Source: Theodoxus fluviatilis (lineage: Eukaryota > Mollusca > Gastropoda > Cycloneritida > Neritidae). From it: a stretch of DNA of 64,000 bases. This document shows, in pieces, positions 21,247 to 59,785 of the stretch. The stretch is taken from the NCBI GenBank assembly GCA_034096865.1, contig JAWQFJ010000487.1, forward strand, positions 75,001 through 139,000. Direction: 5' to 3'. A model generated the notes under the pieces. It was not told where the DNA came from, ran no database searches, and worked only from the letters and a program-made list of their open reading frames with translations. The first letter of the stretch is position 1; each line of letters starts with the position of its first letter. The translations under genes and the position numbers were made by a program.

Positions 21247-22754
21247 GTAAGAGGACATCTCTAACCCTTATTATAATGCACGCGATGACGTACTTTCTCG
21301 TTTGGCGATCCCAACGTGTTCTGTCTGGTCTAGTATAAGGAAAGGTTCCCAGTACATCGTAGTGCATTGCGGCTACAGGAATTTGTAGTCGTTACTCTTT
21401 GTGCTGTTCTGTATGACAGTGCATGCAGTGACTCGTGTATTTATTCTGTTGGTGCACCTCGTAGACGTTTTGCTTGTGAAGGAGAGACAGAATGTTTGTG
21501 CAGGAGTGGTTGGGTTCGACTGAAGGAGAGGCATGCTGGAAAATCATCATGGCGGCCTCCATGGATTCTAGTTCATCATCGGTTCATGACATATTTATTC
21601 ACCTTTATGTGCGTCGCACTCACTTCAACACGAACGGTTTTAATTTCTATTATAAGATTACATTCTCCTTATTCAAAACTATCGCTATACTGGTGCTTCA
21701 TTGAGCATTATATTGGGATAATCTGACATACTTAGCCGGCAGGGAGGTAGCGAAGTAGAAGCCATGTGCTCCGACATGGTTTCTCATTTGGCACGCTCTC
21801 AAAACATACGTATTCACCAGGTAAACGCCTCCTATGCCCTGTTTGATATGTTGGCTACCATGGCAGTCGTGTGATATCATTTGCTAAAGGTGTTTTGAAT
21901 GATTTGGGTGCATTTCGTGTAGCGAAATCACCGTGTGAAGGTTGCAGTGAACTTGAGGTCGTGATATTGGCCGCGTGGGTTGGCTGTACACGTTGTTCAG
22001 AAGTGAAGTGCACAGCTGGGAGTCGCTACAGCAGCAATGGGAAATCCGAGATTCTACAGAAAAGCACACAAATTTCTTGCCATTTAAAGTGGATAAGAAA
22101 TTCTACTTATCACCATTCAATAATCTCAAATCCGTTTGCACAAGTTTGTGTATTTCCATTTTGTCGTCCGTGTATACTGTATGTATCATGCAAATTGCAA
22201 TTTAGATTTAGATGCATGTTGCACATCATTGTGTGGATTACCGTTGCATTTGTTGCTAGATAAATTACCAAGTTGTTCACCTTGCATCCGCAGGTCACTT
22301 GCACCTTTTATTTAATTTTTAGAGAGAAGTTTTGAAACAAGGCTTGTGCAGTTGTGGACTTAAATGAGGTGAATGCATTGAAATGAATGAGGATATATTT
22401 ATTCTTAAGAGGCGTAATGCATGTATACCAGTTAATCTGTTGTGCATACACAGGAGTTGCATGAAATAACTTTGAAGAAGTTTGATTTAATCATAGCCTT
22501 TGTTTTTATAAAGTTGTGAAAATTTTCTCACTACCCAAGTTACATGCATGCATTGTGTAAGATCTCTTATGTTAGGAAGAGGTCAAGATTGCATATATTG
22601 ATCAGTTAGTTTTAAGTTATGTCTGAAAAGTCAGTGTTTGGCCCACATTTATCTTGTTAGTTTTATTCAGTCCTGTTGATCATTTACCCAATTTCCATCC
22701 ACTTCTGTTTGAATTCTTTCACCTCCACTATTGCAAGGGGGTGGGGGTGGGAAT

Positions 22755-22758
<4 letters not shown>

Positions 22759-22828
<70 letters not shown>
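22759..22828. repeat. (GT)n microsatellite
   Basis: About 35 GT dinucleotides, followed 70 bp later by CA-rich repeats that could pair with it. Confidence 0.97.
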
Positions 22829-24499
22829 TTTCTCCATCTCTCCTTTCTCTTGCATCCCCATACATGCACACACTCACACACATACACATACACATGCACA
22901 CACACACACACACACACACACCCCACCCCAAGAGAAAAATACTGCAAAACACACTTGGACATGCATGGGCACACACACTCATGCACACACACTTTTGTCA
23001 CTATTCTTCCCCTGTCCTGACCTGCAGAGGAGAGTGTGTTAGTGTGCATGTGTGTGTGTGTGTGAAACCATGCATGGGAAAATAACCCCAGTATTTTTCA
23101 TTTGTGACATACCAGAACCTCCTCAAATAGATTATCATAGGGTTGACTTTGAATGCTAGAAACTGTGGAGCCTTTCCTGGTGACTGGAAAGATGTTTCTT
23201 GTGTGGTGTGAAGGTTTCATAAGAGAGCAGGAGTAATAATTTCATAAAGACAAGACATTGCTTTGTGATTTGAGGAGAGGCTCTACCTGCCTTTAGGCTT
23301 GTGTAGACATTTATTTCATCCCATTAATTTTCTCCAGTGCACAATCAGGTCATTCAGCTATTCTAGAATTGCCTGAGTAGCTCGGCTACCGAGAACATTG
23401 TCAAACTTTTGACAGCCAACTAGTTTTGTAATAATGCATATTGAATTTTGAAATGGTGAACATGATTTCAAAGCCAGGAAATAAAGAAAAATTGATAACT
23501 GTTCAGAGATCAGGAATGCCTGTAGAATTAATAGGATGAAATGTTTTCACCTGTGAGTGTGACAGATTGTTTATTTATTGTGAACGAGACATAAAGGATT
23601 TGATGAGTGAAATTGTTTTGAAATAAGTTACCCTGAGTGCTCATTGGGCAGAGAAGATGGCACAGCTTGCATTTTTTTTCTTCATATTAATTATGAATGA
23701 AAACAAGTTTAGAGTTGGTATAATGGGTTACTGTAACAATTTTCTATTTTAATCTTTTTTAATTTCTTTTTTTGCCTAATAAACTAGACCAAGATGTTTA
23801 GTGCAGGTGAATGAAGTGCTCTGTGACTGAATGTGATATTGAAGCTTGTACAGTTTTATGATGTATCATTAATTGATGTGGAATGGCAGAGAAGAGATTC
23901 AGCAAGGACTACCTCCACTGAAATAAACACAGCCCAGGAAGAAAAGAGTAAATACAAATAGTACACTTTATCCTCCAATCAGCATTGCTTATAGCTGGTC
24001 TATTTACGTCCTGACTGAACCATTTAGTGCAAAAGAAAGTTGTTCAAAGCAGAGGTGAGAAGATGAATGGATGTCATTCTGCTCATTGAAAGTGGCCTGA
24101 CTGGCTGGCTGTATTGACTACGTACGGCTGTGTTGACTGAAAAGTTGCACCTACAGCAGTGGAAGCCAGGGGTCTGATGATGGCTGGAGGCATCAGCTGT
24201 GGGGTCTGTGTCTGTTGGAGACAGTGTGGAAGTGGTGATCAATAGGGTATTGATTATTTACACCCCCGTTGTTGCCACACACCCTAGTAACCAGGACTTC
24301 AGCTGTGCAGGGGACTCAACTCCTCCAGTTGCTTTTCAGATACACAAGGCTGTTTTTGGTGTCTGTCTTGGTCAGGCCAAAGTTCCTGCATCTTGGTTTT
24401 CATTTGGACTTGCCTTGGGCAAAGGCTGTTGTTATTTGTTGACTCCAGCCAAAAACCAAGGCTACAGCAAAATGTTGATATGTTGTACTGTTATGTGAG

Positions 24500-24705
24500 G
24501 ATTATCTTCAGCCGTGGTAAGCTCCTAACACAACAACTGGCATTCTCTGGAGACAGAGATCAAATCCCCTGAAGACGGAGTGTGGCTGCCTATATCAGTA
24601 TATGGCGGGGTGTTCAAAAACAGTCACACACGCAATCATCTCACCCACTTGGGTGATCCTGGGAGTGTTTAGCCCAGGTACGCAACAACAACAACAACAA
24701 CATTT
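24500..24705 (+). mobile_element. SINE-like element with tRNA-like head and (CAA)n tail
   Basis: The head contains GTGGTAAGCTCCTAAC (A-box-like) and GATCAAATCCC (B-box-like) about 40 bp later. A central body follows (GGCGGGGTGTTCAAAAACAG), then GGGAGTGTTTAGCCCAGG and a tail of six CAA units. The arrangement of tRNA-like promoter, conserved body and short repeat tail is that of a SINE. The family name is not known to me. Confidence 0.6.
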
Positions 24706-25393
24706 GGACATCAGCCAAAGCTGGTTATGTTTCACTCCTGCAGTTATGGCTTCATGGACCACTCAGTAGATGCAGTACAGTAGATGAAGCAAATGGCTCA
24801 TTGCTCATAAGTGCTACAAATCAGTCTAGGCCTCCGTCCAGGTCTGTGCAGGATGACTCAAGTTCCATAATGATGTATGCCCTGAGGCAGGGCTACAAAT
24901 TTGTGGTGGAGAAATGGACAGATGTGCCTGTATGTTGAGGAAGTGCCCAGAGCTGGATATGGAGGTGCAGTGTCATGTCGGCAATTAGAGACCAGTGCTT
25001 AGAGATTACTTTGGGTAGTTGCCACTTTAAAAATGTTCTGTATAAACTATAATTGGCGTTTTATGTGGCTTTGATAAATGATCAAATGCTGCTATTTGCT
25101 TTCAAAATCAGTGGCAATTTTCCAAGAGATTTCTCATGGTTTGCCTTGGGAATGGGGTTTGAGTCCCTTCATGTGAAGTCATATTTGTTGCATGAGCCAG
25201 AACATGTCTGAATCATGGCTTTATTTTCTCCCCTCTACTTCTACCTACCCAAATAAGTACATCTGTCATGTATTCAGCCTATGAATGAGTGTGCAACTGC
25301 ATACACTGGTCTTGTTCTCAGCCTTCCGTGAGCTGGAGACTCCTCAAATAGTCTTTCTGTCAGAAAGGGAAAAAACGTTGTGGTTAAGATGGG

Positions 25394-25434
<41 letters not shown>

Positions 25435-26424
25435 CGTGCATGCGTGTGTGCATGTTGGTAAATGGGCTCAACACGTGTGCATGTGTGTGTGTGTGTAAGA
25501 AATGTCATGTATACAGTAGATTAATCTGAAAACAAAATAAGAATTTCTGTTTTGCTGAAAATGACTTTCTACTTAGGTAATGCTCATAGTGTAGATGAGA
25601 CAGCATGCATTTGTTAACCTTGAAATTTTAATGATTTTTTTTCTATGATAAAATTAAAAAGAAAAACTAGGATCAACAGGAGGAAACAGCAGGAGAAAGC
25701 AGGGTCAGTAAGATTACTATAGCCACACTTCTTGTGTTTGACCACAGCCCTGGATGTCTACAGGAGAACCTGTGTGTCCTGATTTGTGGCACAGTGTTAT
25801 TCAAGTTCAGAAAAGGCATGTAAGAATTAGGAACTTCTAGCATACAGAGAAATGTTGATCTGCAGGGACAATTGATGAGTTATTGGTTACCTGATTTCTT
25901 GTTGACTTGTTGATGCTAAATTTTGGAAAGCATTCTTTCAATGAAAGGCTAAGGTAGAACTGAATTCTTGGTAATGGTAACTCCAATCATGAGTGAATAG
26001 AGGTAATCATAATAATGGTTTAGACATTTAGTAAGAGATATGCTTGGTGGCAGGGAAATAGAACTGTCTACACTTGAAACTTAATCATGCGTCCGTGATA
26101 TACTGGGGAGCAATTATATTGCAGCCTTGCATGTTTGAATCTTGGGTGGATCAAGTTGATGAATCATGGGGTCTTACTACTCAGGGACTGCAAACATGGA
26201 AAGGACAGTACAATGGAGGCATTGCATAGACAAGAAGAAAGGATGAAGTTCTTACCTCAACACTGAGCTGAATGGAATAGTAGTCACACTTCTGCTGCTT
26301 GGCTCTGCTGTCTACCTTGATGTTGAGACCATCTGGAATTAATCCATGTTATCTTCTTCATGAGCCATTTCCTCCAGTGTGTTTGGAGTGATTTGGACAG
26401 GACAAACTCTTAAACAGTGAAGAG

Positions 26425-26859
<435 letters not shown>

Positions 26860-29800
26860 AGGTCCCATGGGAACTGTTTGGCTTTGGTTTGGAATGTGGA
26901 AGTGGGGTACTGCAGGCTCTCCAGACCAGTGGATGGGGGATTGTGGTGTGGCCAGATGGGAGGGCTGCCTTGAGTGCTGCAATGGTGACTGTATTTTGAA
27001 TGGTATTCTGGCGGCCTTTGAACTGGGAAGTGACACAAACTGTGATCCACAAACTGGGTACCAAAAAACCTCTTGGTCTGAACGAAATTTAAATTTGCTA
27101 CATCCATTTTTAACTTATTCTGTTTTTACCCACATAGATACTCATCGAGTTTTTACCGTTGATCTATTTATCTATTTATTTGCTCTTTTGTTCCAAATAA
27201 CGTACAGGGAGTAGAGGTAACAATATCATTCTTGTATCCGCATTCTAGCTCTTTTTAATGGAAGGTTGTATCCCATTTCTTAAGCATACGATAAGTTCTA
27301 AGCTTATTTTAATGTGACTTATTTTAATGTGAGTTGTTTAACCATTTGACATCCCTCTTTCAAATCTCTGCTTCTTTTTCTTCTTTCACACACAATCACG
27401 TACACACGCACACACACCACCACTTCACTTCCGCTCCACCACTTCCTCCTACCCCTTTTTAACCAAACCAACCCCCCCCCTCCCCCCCCCTCTCCCTCTC
27501 CCCCTCCCCCTCTCGAACTCTTCCCTGCATCGTGTGGTAACAGAGAGCTGATTTTACTCTCACAAGTTTCACGATTTTATGGAACATAAAACTCGTCATC
27601 CACTGAGTAATGTAAAGTATCCCTGCTCAGTGGACATTTTACCCTGTACAGTTCAGTTGTGTGTGTGTTTTTCGCCTGAAGAAGACTTGTAAGTCGAAAA
27701 TTTGCATCTGTGCTCGCCCTGTGTTAAAGCGACTTTCATTTGCCACCGGTGTTTGGGTTCTACTTTAGTGTCACCTGCAGTCCAAGGAATTTAGTAAGTC
27801 TGGGAAGTGACAGATATATATAGGAGGGGGTGGGAAAAGTGGGGGGGGGATGTTGGATGGAGGAGAGATGGATGTGTATTGGTCAAGCTCAGACAACTGT
27901 CAGACTGCCTGAAGGGTTGGTGGGTTTAGTGTGCGAGGTCAACACAGTGCAGCAAGAAGGGGGGGGGGGGGACTTGCCCTCATGACACTGCTGCTACTGC
28001 TATTGGCTATATTTATATTCATGTGATGGCTGTGGTCACTGGACTGCTGCTGTGTAGAGGGAGGTGTTGTCCCTCAGTATCCCGGATGAAAGTTGCCATG
28101 AGAATCATCCTGTAGGAGTGTACAGAGGTGACATGCTTCTTCCCAATGGCAATAGCATTCTACTGGTATGTAGTTCTTCTGTTTAGAGGATTTTCTCCTT
28201 CCTAACCTGCATGCTGTGGATCAAAAGTTGACAATTTATGAAGGTGGAAAAGGTCAAGTATTATTGGGTTGTTTAGAAAGGAGTTTGCCTGAGGATGTTC
28301 ATGTTTGTGGGTGTGGGCACAAGAAGGTAGCATTGAATGGATATGTCTATTGCTGAATGCCTCCGGGTAAGTTTGACTTGTGGAGCAAATGAGCTTGAAG
28401 ATATTGTTATGGTAGTTTATACTGTGGTTTTAATGTCATCTTAAGTTTTCCCCAGTTCACAGAAATAACAGACTGCCGGGGTTTAATTTCAGGGTAGAAC
28501 TGAGTGTGATTAAATATGGCTTCCCTGGAAGTTGCAGGTGATTGAATTTGGGGCCGTTAGTTTTGTGCATGTCAGTTACAACTTTGAACTTGGATATTTT
28601 TTATGAACCATCTGACCCAAGATCAGCAACTGGACATAGGGGTAATGCATAAATAACTCTTCACATAAGTGCCACTTTCAGTAATGTTGAAGACTCCTGT
28701 TGACTGGTGGACATCTGACACTAATTTTTAAAATGCTAATTGTATTCTTAGATATATTTGTTGACAAAGAAATGTTCTATTTACTGTATTGGTTTGAGCG
28801 TGATGGACTTGTGTGCATGGAAAACAGTTGGTTTCATACAGGGTTCTGGAAAACTTGACATAATTTTTTAAAATCATAAATGTAAAGCTGTAGATTATGA
28901 AATTTGATAGTTATAGGTATTTTTAGTAATTGGTTTGCACTGATGCAACTCACAGTGACTGTTGTGAGACATTTATAATATGGTGCAATTTATTATTCTT
29001 GTGCTGCATTGCTCACCCCCACCCACCCCTCTTGACCAATTTTTTTCATGCTGACCTTAAACTTTTTGTTAGTGTAAAGCAAGAGAGAATAATGAATTAA
29101 ACTAATTTAAAGGTAAACAAGAAATTGCATGTCTTCATATATTCTGTCCTATGAGCACTCGGGGGAACCCACTATTTAGTTTTTAAAAGGTGTTTTTAGT
29201 GAAAGAGAAATTTGGATTATGTTTAGATGAATACATAACAATATAAAACATGCACAAGCACAAATGTGCAGTCTCGATCATGCCTCCTAAAAAAAAATCT
29301 CAGTATGCCTGTTACCTTAATCACAACTTTTTTGTTGATGTATTACAGTAATGTATTATAAATCCCTTTGGCACTATGGAAGAAATGGAATTGAGGCTGT
29401 TTGGAATGGTTGCAAGTGTTGGTTCACACATCAGCTCTAGAGATGACCTTTGACTCGAGACCTGACTATGCATTTCCCCAGCCAACGGGAAGCCAGTGCA
29501 CCAATAGGTCCTGAATGCAAGTTTCTCAGTGATGATGATATTGCATCATTTTTGATACCCCATGAAATTGATATCGTGGGAATCTTTCGGAGAGACGCAA
29601 CTATTCTGTGGTCATTCGTGTTTGATGAAGATTGCTGTTGAAACTTCCAGAAAAATCCTGAATCCCCACCCTCCCCTGAAAATCATGCTGACGGCTAGTT
29701 TTAGTCACAATTATTGGCTTGAATGAACAGATTAGAAAGTAATTTTGCAACTTCCGTATTCCACCGCTTATTCTTGCCTATAGCATGATGAGTGGTGTTG

Positions 29801-30040
29801 CAGGTGTTAAAGCCTATGAAATCTTGGGGTTAGTGGAAATAAATAACTAACAGTCAAATTGAAAGTGTTACCACAAAAGTCTGGCTTGGTTACAGAAGAC
29901 AAGAAGTAGCCTTGAGTTATCTCCCTTATCCTGTTAGTCTTCACAGACTGGCTGCCTGAACTGCTTGACTTAGAAATCTGGAACCTTTGCATATGGCTTG
30001 GTTGTGTGAGTTCTCTCCTTAGAAGCACTTAGACTTAGAG

Positions 30041-30104
30041 CCAGTAGCAGAGCAGCATACCCCATTTGCCAAAGCCAGTAGCAGAGCAGCATACCCCATT
30101 TGCT
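30041..30104. repeat. 33-bp tandem duplication
   Basis: AGCCAGTAGCAGAGCAGCAT and the following CCCCATTTGC occur twice in direct succession. Confidence 0.93.
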
Positions 30105-30599
30105 GTGGAAGGCAACAGACAAGGCTTGATCTGTGGTTGACATTTTTCATCAAGCAGAATATCTGTGTGTGTGTGTGTGTGTGTGTGCTTTTTCTTCAGG
30201 GGTGTCACTGCTAGCATCTCAGCCACTTGTATATATATGTGTGTGTGTGTTGGCCTATATTTGCATTTTCTGTTTAGTTTGATATTTTTGGCTTACCAAA
30301 TGACAACTCTTTTCTCCAAAAGAAATTTCAAACTTCATCTAGAATTGTCCTGGATTCAGGTTTTAGTCAGCATGAAAGGTTTCAGGTTTTTCTTGACTGT
30401 AGCTGAATCCTGTTCATATTGACTTTGCTAGGTACGGTGTGCTCTCTGTAGTGAAAAGACTTCTCTGGTTCTACAGAGGGGAGACAACTCTTATGGGTTT
30501 AAATGCCTACCTTATTATTTTTTCCATATGTTCATGTAAAAAACGGAGGCAGTAATGACAAGGACAGTAAGCAACAGTGGAGGTAAAACAGTTGGTGTG

Positions 30600-33200
30600 G
30601 TAGACAGTTGATGAGAGAGAAATAGAACAGCAGTTCATAATGAAGAGAAGTGTTTGAAGGCAGAACCCCAGTGAAGATGATGATAAGGAGCTTTGTTGAA
30701 GGTGATATACACGTGTTAGTGGTAATCAACTGTTTACAACTGTGCAAATACTTGGTGGCTAGCAGCACAGTTGGTGACTAGCAAACCAGATTTCTAGAAC
30801 AGCAATGTTTTCCAGATAGAGATGTGCAAGAGGAATGTTGACTCCACAACTTGACAAGATGATAGAAGATGACAGTCAGAGTTCAAGCTCTGTATCAGGG
30901 ACTGTTGAAGATCTTTCAAGGAAGTGAGGTGCTGCCTGAAAAGCATGACCAAGTTGAAAATGACAGAAAAATGGAAGAATGTTTGAGATGTAAGCATGAG
31001 GATGGGAGTTTGGAAAGACCAAAAGGGGGAAAGTGTTGAGATAAAGGGAGAGGCTAGAGAGGATGGGCTTGAAAATGCTAATGACAAAATAGATGTGTGT
31101 GTTAAAAGCAGTGGTGAAGGGATACAAGGAGGACTAAATCTTTATGACAGCATGGAGGAGAATGTATAGATCTATAACAGAAGGTGTGTGGGGATTTCTG
31201 GGCTGATGGTGATAGAAAGGAGCCGGTGGCAGATAACATTGATAAAGGAGAGGAGACAAAAGGAGCAGAGTGTTGAAGACTGAAAAGAAGAAAAATGGTG
31301 AGCATTGAGTGTCTGACAACAGTTCAGAGGATGGAGATGGTAGGAAAAATTATCTTAATTGTGTTCTTCTTGTGATGTTTGTACTTGGAGAGTTGTACCT
31401 CTTGTTGTCAAAATACATAGCCCAGAACCCAGATTTACCTGTGTTGCTGATGGCATAGGAGAGGGAAGATTGATTATGACTGTGGGAAATTATCCTCCCT
31501 CCCCCCTACCCCCACCCCAACCCCCCCAAAAAGAAGAAAAAATTGTGATTACGGTTATCTGGTTGACCAAATGTTTGTCAGCCAACCCTAGTTTTAATGG
31601 TGAAAATGAGAAAGGGAGAAAGAAAGAAAGCTAAAGCAAATTAACTGTTGACTGTCACATAAGGAAATATTTTCTAACCCCTGTATTCCCTTTGGATCAG
31701 TGGAGGTGTCAACTGCACACCTTGAGGTGAGCACATCCACTATTGAAGTTATTTAAATTAAAAAAATTAATGTCCAGATAAATTTATACATGAAATGTCT
31801 TCACAAACATATACACACACACGTGTACTGTCTGGCCTCCTTAGTTTAGGCTGAGGCAGAAAAAACTGTCTATAGGTTGTCCTGAATTAATGGAAATTTT
31901 TTATACAGAAGAGGCCAGATTGAACATATATCACAATTTCTTATTCACTGCAAAAGTAACTTTTTCAATGTAAGTAGTGGATTCCCCGAGTGCTCATAAG
32001 ATGGGACTGCTCACAATATGTTGCAAGCGATTTTTCACACACACACCTCTTTTTTTTTAAAGCACGATTGAAAAAAGTTTAGGGTCAGCAGGAAAAAAAA
32101 GGGTCAGTCGGGTTACTATAACCACAAATTTTTTTTTCTTTCGCCCTGTGGAGGGTATTGATGATAGTGAAAAGGAGAGTGAAACACTGGAAGTAGAGAA
32201 TGTTGATGTAAGTGAATGAGGCAGAGATGTTGGGAGAGGAGTGTTCATGAAGAAGACAGGAGGGAAGGAGTGTTAATCACTTGATGTCTGTAACAAGAGC
32301 ATTGAAAACTGAAGGGAGGAGAGACAGAGTACTGATGACAGTGGGTGGATAGGACAGCGATATATGATATATGAACAAACAAGTAGAGTGAAAGGGGGGG
32401 GGGGGGGGGCGTCATGTGCATTACAGAGTGTACAAGAGAGGGTAGAATGTCATTTTCCGCAGAGAAGGGTCCACTTCTCCAGCATTTGACATTCCTGTGT
32501 ACTGCTCATGCTGGGCTGGAGGCATTTAGGGTCTGCTTGTTGTTCTGGTGCCGCCCATGGTGTCTGTGGCCCTTGGCGTCTGTGGCCCATGGCTCTGTGG
32601 TTCATGTCCATCATGTTGTTGCCAGCATGGCTGTTGGTTGCCAAGCAATGAAGGTCTAGGACAGAGATACAGAAGTGCATGAATGAGGGACAAGTGATGG
32701 TGAGGAGGAGTGTTAATGTCTTCCTAGAGAACATTCATATACAAAGAAAGAGTGTGGAATGCTGACAGCAAGGGATTGGACAGAGATAGAGGAGTATGAT
32801 TGACAGATGAGATGGTACAGGAGGAGTGCTGATGCCTTTAGAGAGAACATTCATATTAAAAAGAGGAGAAAAGTGGAGTGCAGATTACAATTGAGAGGTG
32901 TGTGAATGAGAATGGTTAGGTCAGAGTAGGAGAGAGGACTATTGATGATGGATAAGGCAGAAACAGAAAGAAAAATGAGTGTTGACGATGGATATGGCAG
33001 AAACAGGAGAGAGAGTGTTGATGACAAAGGATAGAGAGTGGAGGAGATTGAGGCAAGGGAGAGAGGGTGGACAACAGAAGAGAGGAAAGGGATGGAAGAG
33101 GTGGAGTGTTGATGACAGTAGAGAGGACAGAGACAACAGGAGAGGAGTGTTGATGACAGTGGGAAGAAGAATACTGGAAGAGGTCTGCCTCAAGCTGAAG
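30600..33200. repeat. Degenerate purine-rich tandem-like region
   Basis: Recurring blocks such as GAGTGTTGATGACAG, GATGATGGATAAGGCAGAAA and GGAGAGGAGTGTTGATG occur with irregular spacing and strong A+G bias. It is probably an old, decayed minisatellite. Minus-strand frames are Ser/Leu/Pro-rich by composition only. Confidence 0.55.
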
Positions 33201-33569
33201 GGATGGAATCAATAGGCAGGATGCTTGCATTCCTGGCAGCCTGTCTGGGAGCAGGCTGGAACTGAGGGGGCGGAGCTGCCCTGACTCTTGGATCAATGCT
33301 GGGTATGCAGGAGGACAGTTGCAAATGTTGAACTGGAAGTTGGGGGCGTTTGAAAATGGAAAATGAGTCTGGTTGCATTTTTCAACTGCAGTGAAAAAAA
33401 TTCTGTTTTAGGGCTTTGATGTAAAGCAAGATGAGCGAGGTCAACCTGTTTGAAATAATTAACTGGTTTGATTGTAAGGCTGTTTAATGTTGTGTTGAGG
33501 AGTTGTGCACATCTGTTGCTGTGTTTGCATATATTTGAGCTTATGGAGTGAGACACAGATGTTCTCCTT

Positions 33570-33749
33570 CCATTGTGTACTATTGACCCACCGCGTGTCC
33601 CTACTCATTTCTAAGAGGCAAATAACTAGGGACACGGTGACTTGATTTTCGTTTACTCTAAACTGTTCTAGTGATCTTTGTGCTTAATGGCCTTTCATAG
33701 CCTACACAGGCTGATAGGCCGTAAAACACTATCCATCCATCCATCCATT
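33570..33749 (+). mobile_element. SINE-like dispersed repeat, copy 3 with (ATCC)n tail
   Basis: The best-preserved member of the family at 5984-6130 and 6360-6505. It contains the 10-bp inverted repeat CGTGTCCCTA / TAGGGACACG (33594-33636), GTGACTTGATTTTCGTTTAC, CATAGCCTACACAGGCTGAT and an ATCC tail (33731-33748). Confidence 0.65.
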
Positions 33750-34655
33750 ATGTACTAATGGATATTAATTTTGAATCATGAATGCCAATGTTCATTCCAG
33801 TTTCACGGTTGAGTTATTTTGGCGTGTTTTTAAAGAAATATAAGGCTGTGCTTGAATTATTTAAAGAGATTTTGATTAAAGGATCTTGTTCTTAGAGCTG
33901 ATGGTTTATTAGATCATTGGATAACTCAAAACTAGAAGTTTATTGAAAGACTATGCAGTTTTCTCATGGTGGTTAAGACTTATGATTATTGGCCCTGGTC
34001 ACCTATAGCTAACTTTTGTACCTTGACTGTGAAATATGTAATATTTTACCCTAGTCGTGTGTTACTTCCTCGGAACTATACGAAAGTGGTGACACCTGTT
34101 AGCAAGGACATATGAAAAACCTTGGAATGCCCATGTGTCCAAGTTGGTCATTGGAATTGCTGCTGATTGGTAAAATGGTTTGGGGTGATCCTAGTTTGCT
34201 CAGGCATACACATGATGTGACCTAATTCTGCTCCATGAAATGTACTTGAAAGTGTATATGGATTTCATCTATCGCTGGATTTCTCAAAGCTCTACATTGT
34301 TAATAAGCCTGATTTTGACATTTTAATTAAAGTGCTGGGTTGCTTCTGATGCCTATGTTCGTACATTTGAGAATTGAAGAGGTCAGTTCGTGGGAACTGA
34401 GAGACCTATATGAATAGGGTTGACTTCTTCTTGGCTTGCTTCGATCCAGTCAGACCAGATGCAGTGACAGATGTTAGATAGGAAAAAGCAGTGCTTGGGC
34501 AACAGTTTGTGCAGGCTTTGCATTGCAAATTAGCTTGTGGTGGGTGAACAGCTGATGCCGGCAAGTGTGTTTTGCAGTCTTGCTTTGACAATCCTAATAG
34601 ATACATATGGATGCTCTTTCCTGTGGTGTGGCAATCTTTCGAAAATTTTAAAATG

Positions 34656-34659
<4 letters not shown>

Positions 34660-34721
<62 letters not shown>

Positions 34722-34862
34722 TGTGTATGTCTGGTCATGCATGATATGAATGGCCATTTGTGTTTGTGTGTGTGTGGTTGTGGGTGTGTCTCTGTGTTAG
34801 TACATGGATAGGCACTTGCATACTGAGTTTAATGGGTGTCACAGTTCTTTAATGGTATGTGT

Positions 34863-34941
<79 letters not shown>
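34660..34941. repeat. (GT)n and (GA)n microsatellites
   Basis: GT at 34660-34719 and GA at 34866-34941. Confidence 0.97.
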
Positions 34942-34945
<4 letters not shown>

Positions 34946-35811
34946 GTGGGGTGGGAGGTGTTGGTAACCCCCACTGTTCTCTGGAGGGAGTTTGTGAGAA
35001 ATCCGGTCTTGACCAGTACTGACCAATCATAGGTTGAGCAGGGAAGCTAGGGGCTGCCAATGCTGGTACTGTCCTGCTCCAAGCCAGGAGATAACATAAA
35101 ATCCTTTAATGCTGCAGTACTTCAGATGTCTCTTTCATGGTGCTGCAAGGAGGCCAAAAAGGGGACACTGATAGTGATAGATAGTAGAGGCTTTGTTATC
35201 CAATGCCTGACTCTTCCAGAATGGCCAGGCAAGCTGCTAATTCATCACAAGGTCCCTTTCTTACTTGGGGTGTGTCTCAGCTTCTGCAGTTAGCACTTGG
35301 CTGTTCTGATCATTAGTCCTCACCTGTCTGACCAGCCTCACAGACTTTTCCTGTTGTGGAGGGGGTGGGATGGACTGGAATAGGCCTCTACTGGCTTTCC
35401 CATACTAGCCTTTTTATGGCTGGCTTTCCTTGTGCAGTGTGTGGGCATTTCAGCTTTATGTCACAACTTAGTCCCATCTGCAAGGGCCTATCAGACCTAA
35501 CAAGTCAAGTGGGGTGCTTATATTGAGGCGTTTGTGTGCTGCTGTGCTGGTGGGAATCCTCGTCAAAGAAACTTAGGTGTCATGTCTGTTTTGACATGTG
35601 GGGATACTGTAGAGAATAACATGCAGATCTGCTCTGTTTGCTATGAGTGATTGTCATATGACTTGGCATTAACATTTTACCTTTATTGTGTTTCCTTATC
35701 TGTATGAATGTATCTGTGTCGTGTGTATTTTTCTGGAAGTTGATTGGCTTTCCTCATCCCTTGCAGTTGGAGGCTTCAGCCCAATTGCCTACAGAGCACC
35801 CAGCTGATCCA

Positions 35812-59785
<23,974 letters not shown>

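Noticed and set aside
21550..21704. Open frame starting MAASMDSSSSSVHD, preceded by CATGGCGGCC
   Set aside because: It is short, has no recognisable protein pattern and lacks a clear donor in phase with LARP4. The ATGGCGGC is better explained as a YY1-like site.
24500..24560. tRNA gene
   Set aside because: Box A- and B-like motifs are present but no cloverleaf can be drawn, and the sequence continues into a SINE body with a CAA tail.
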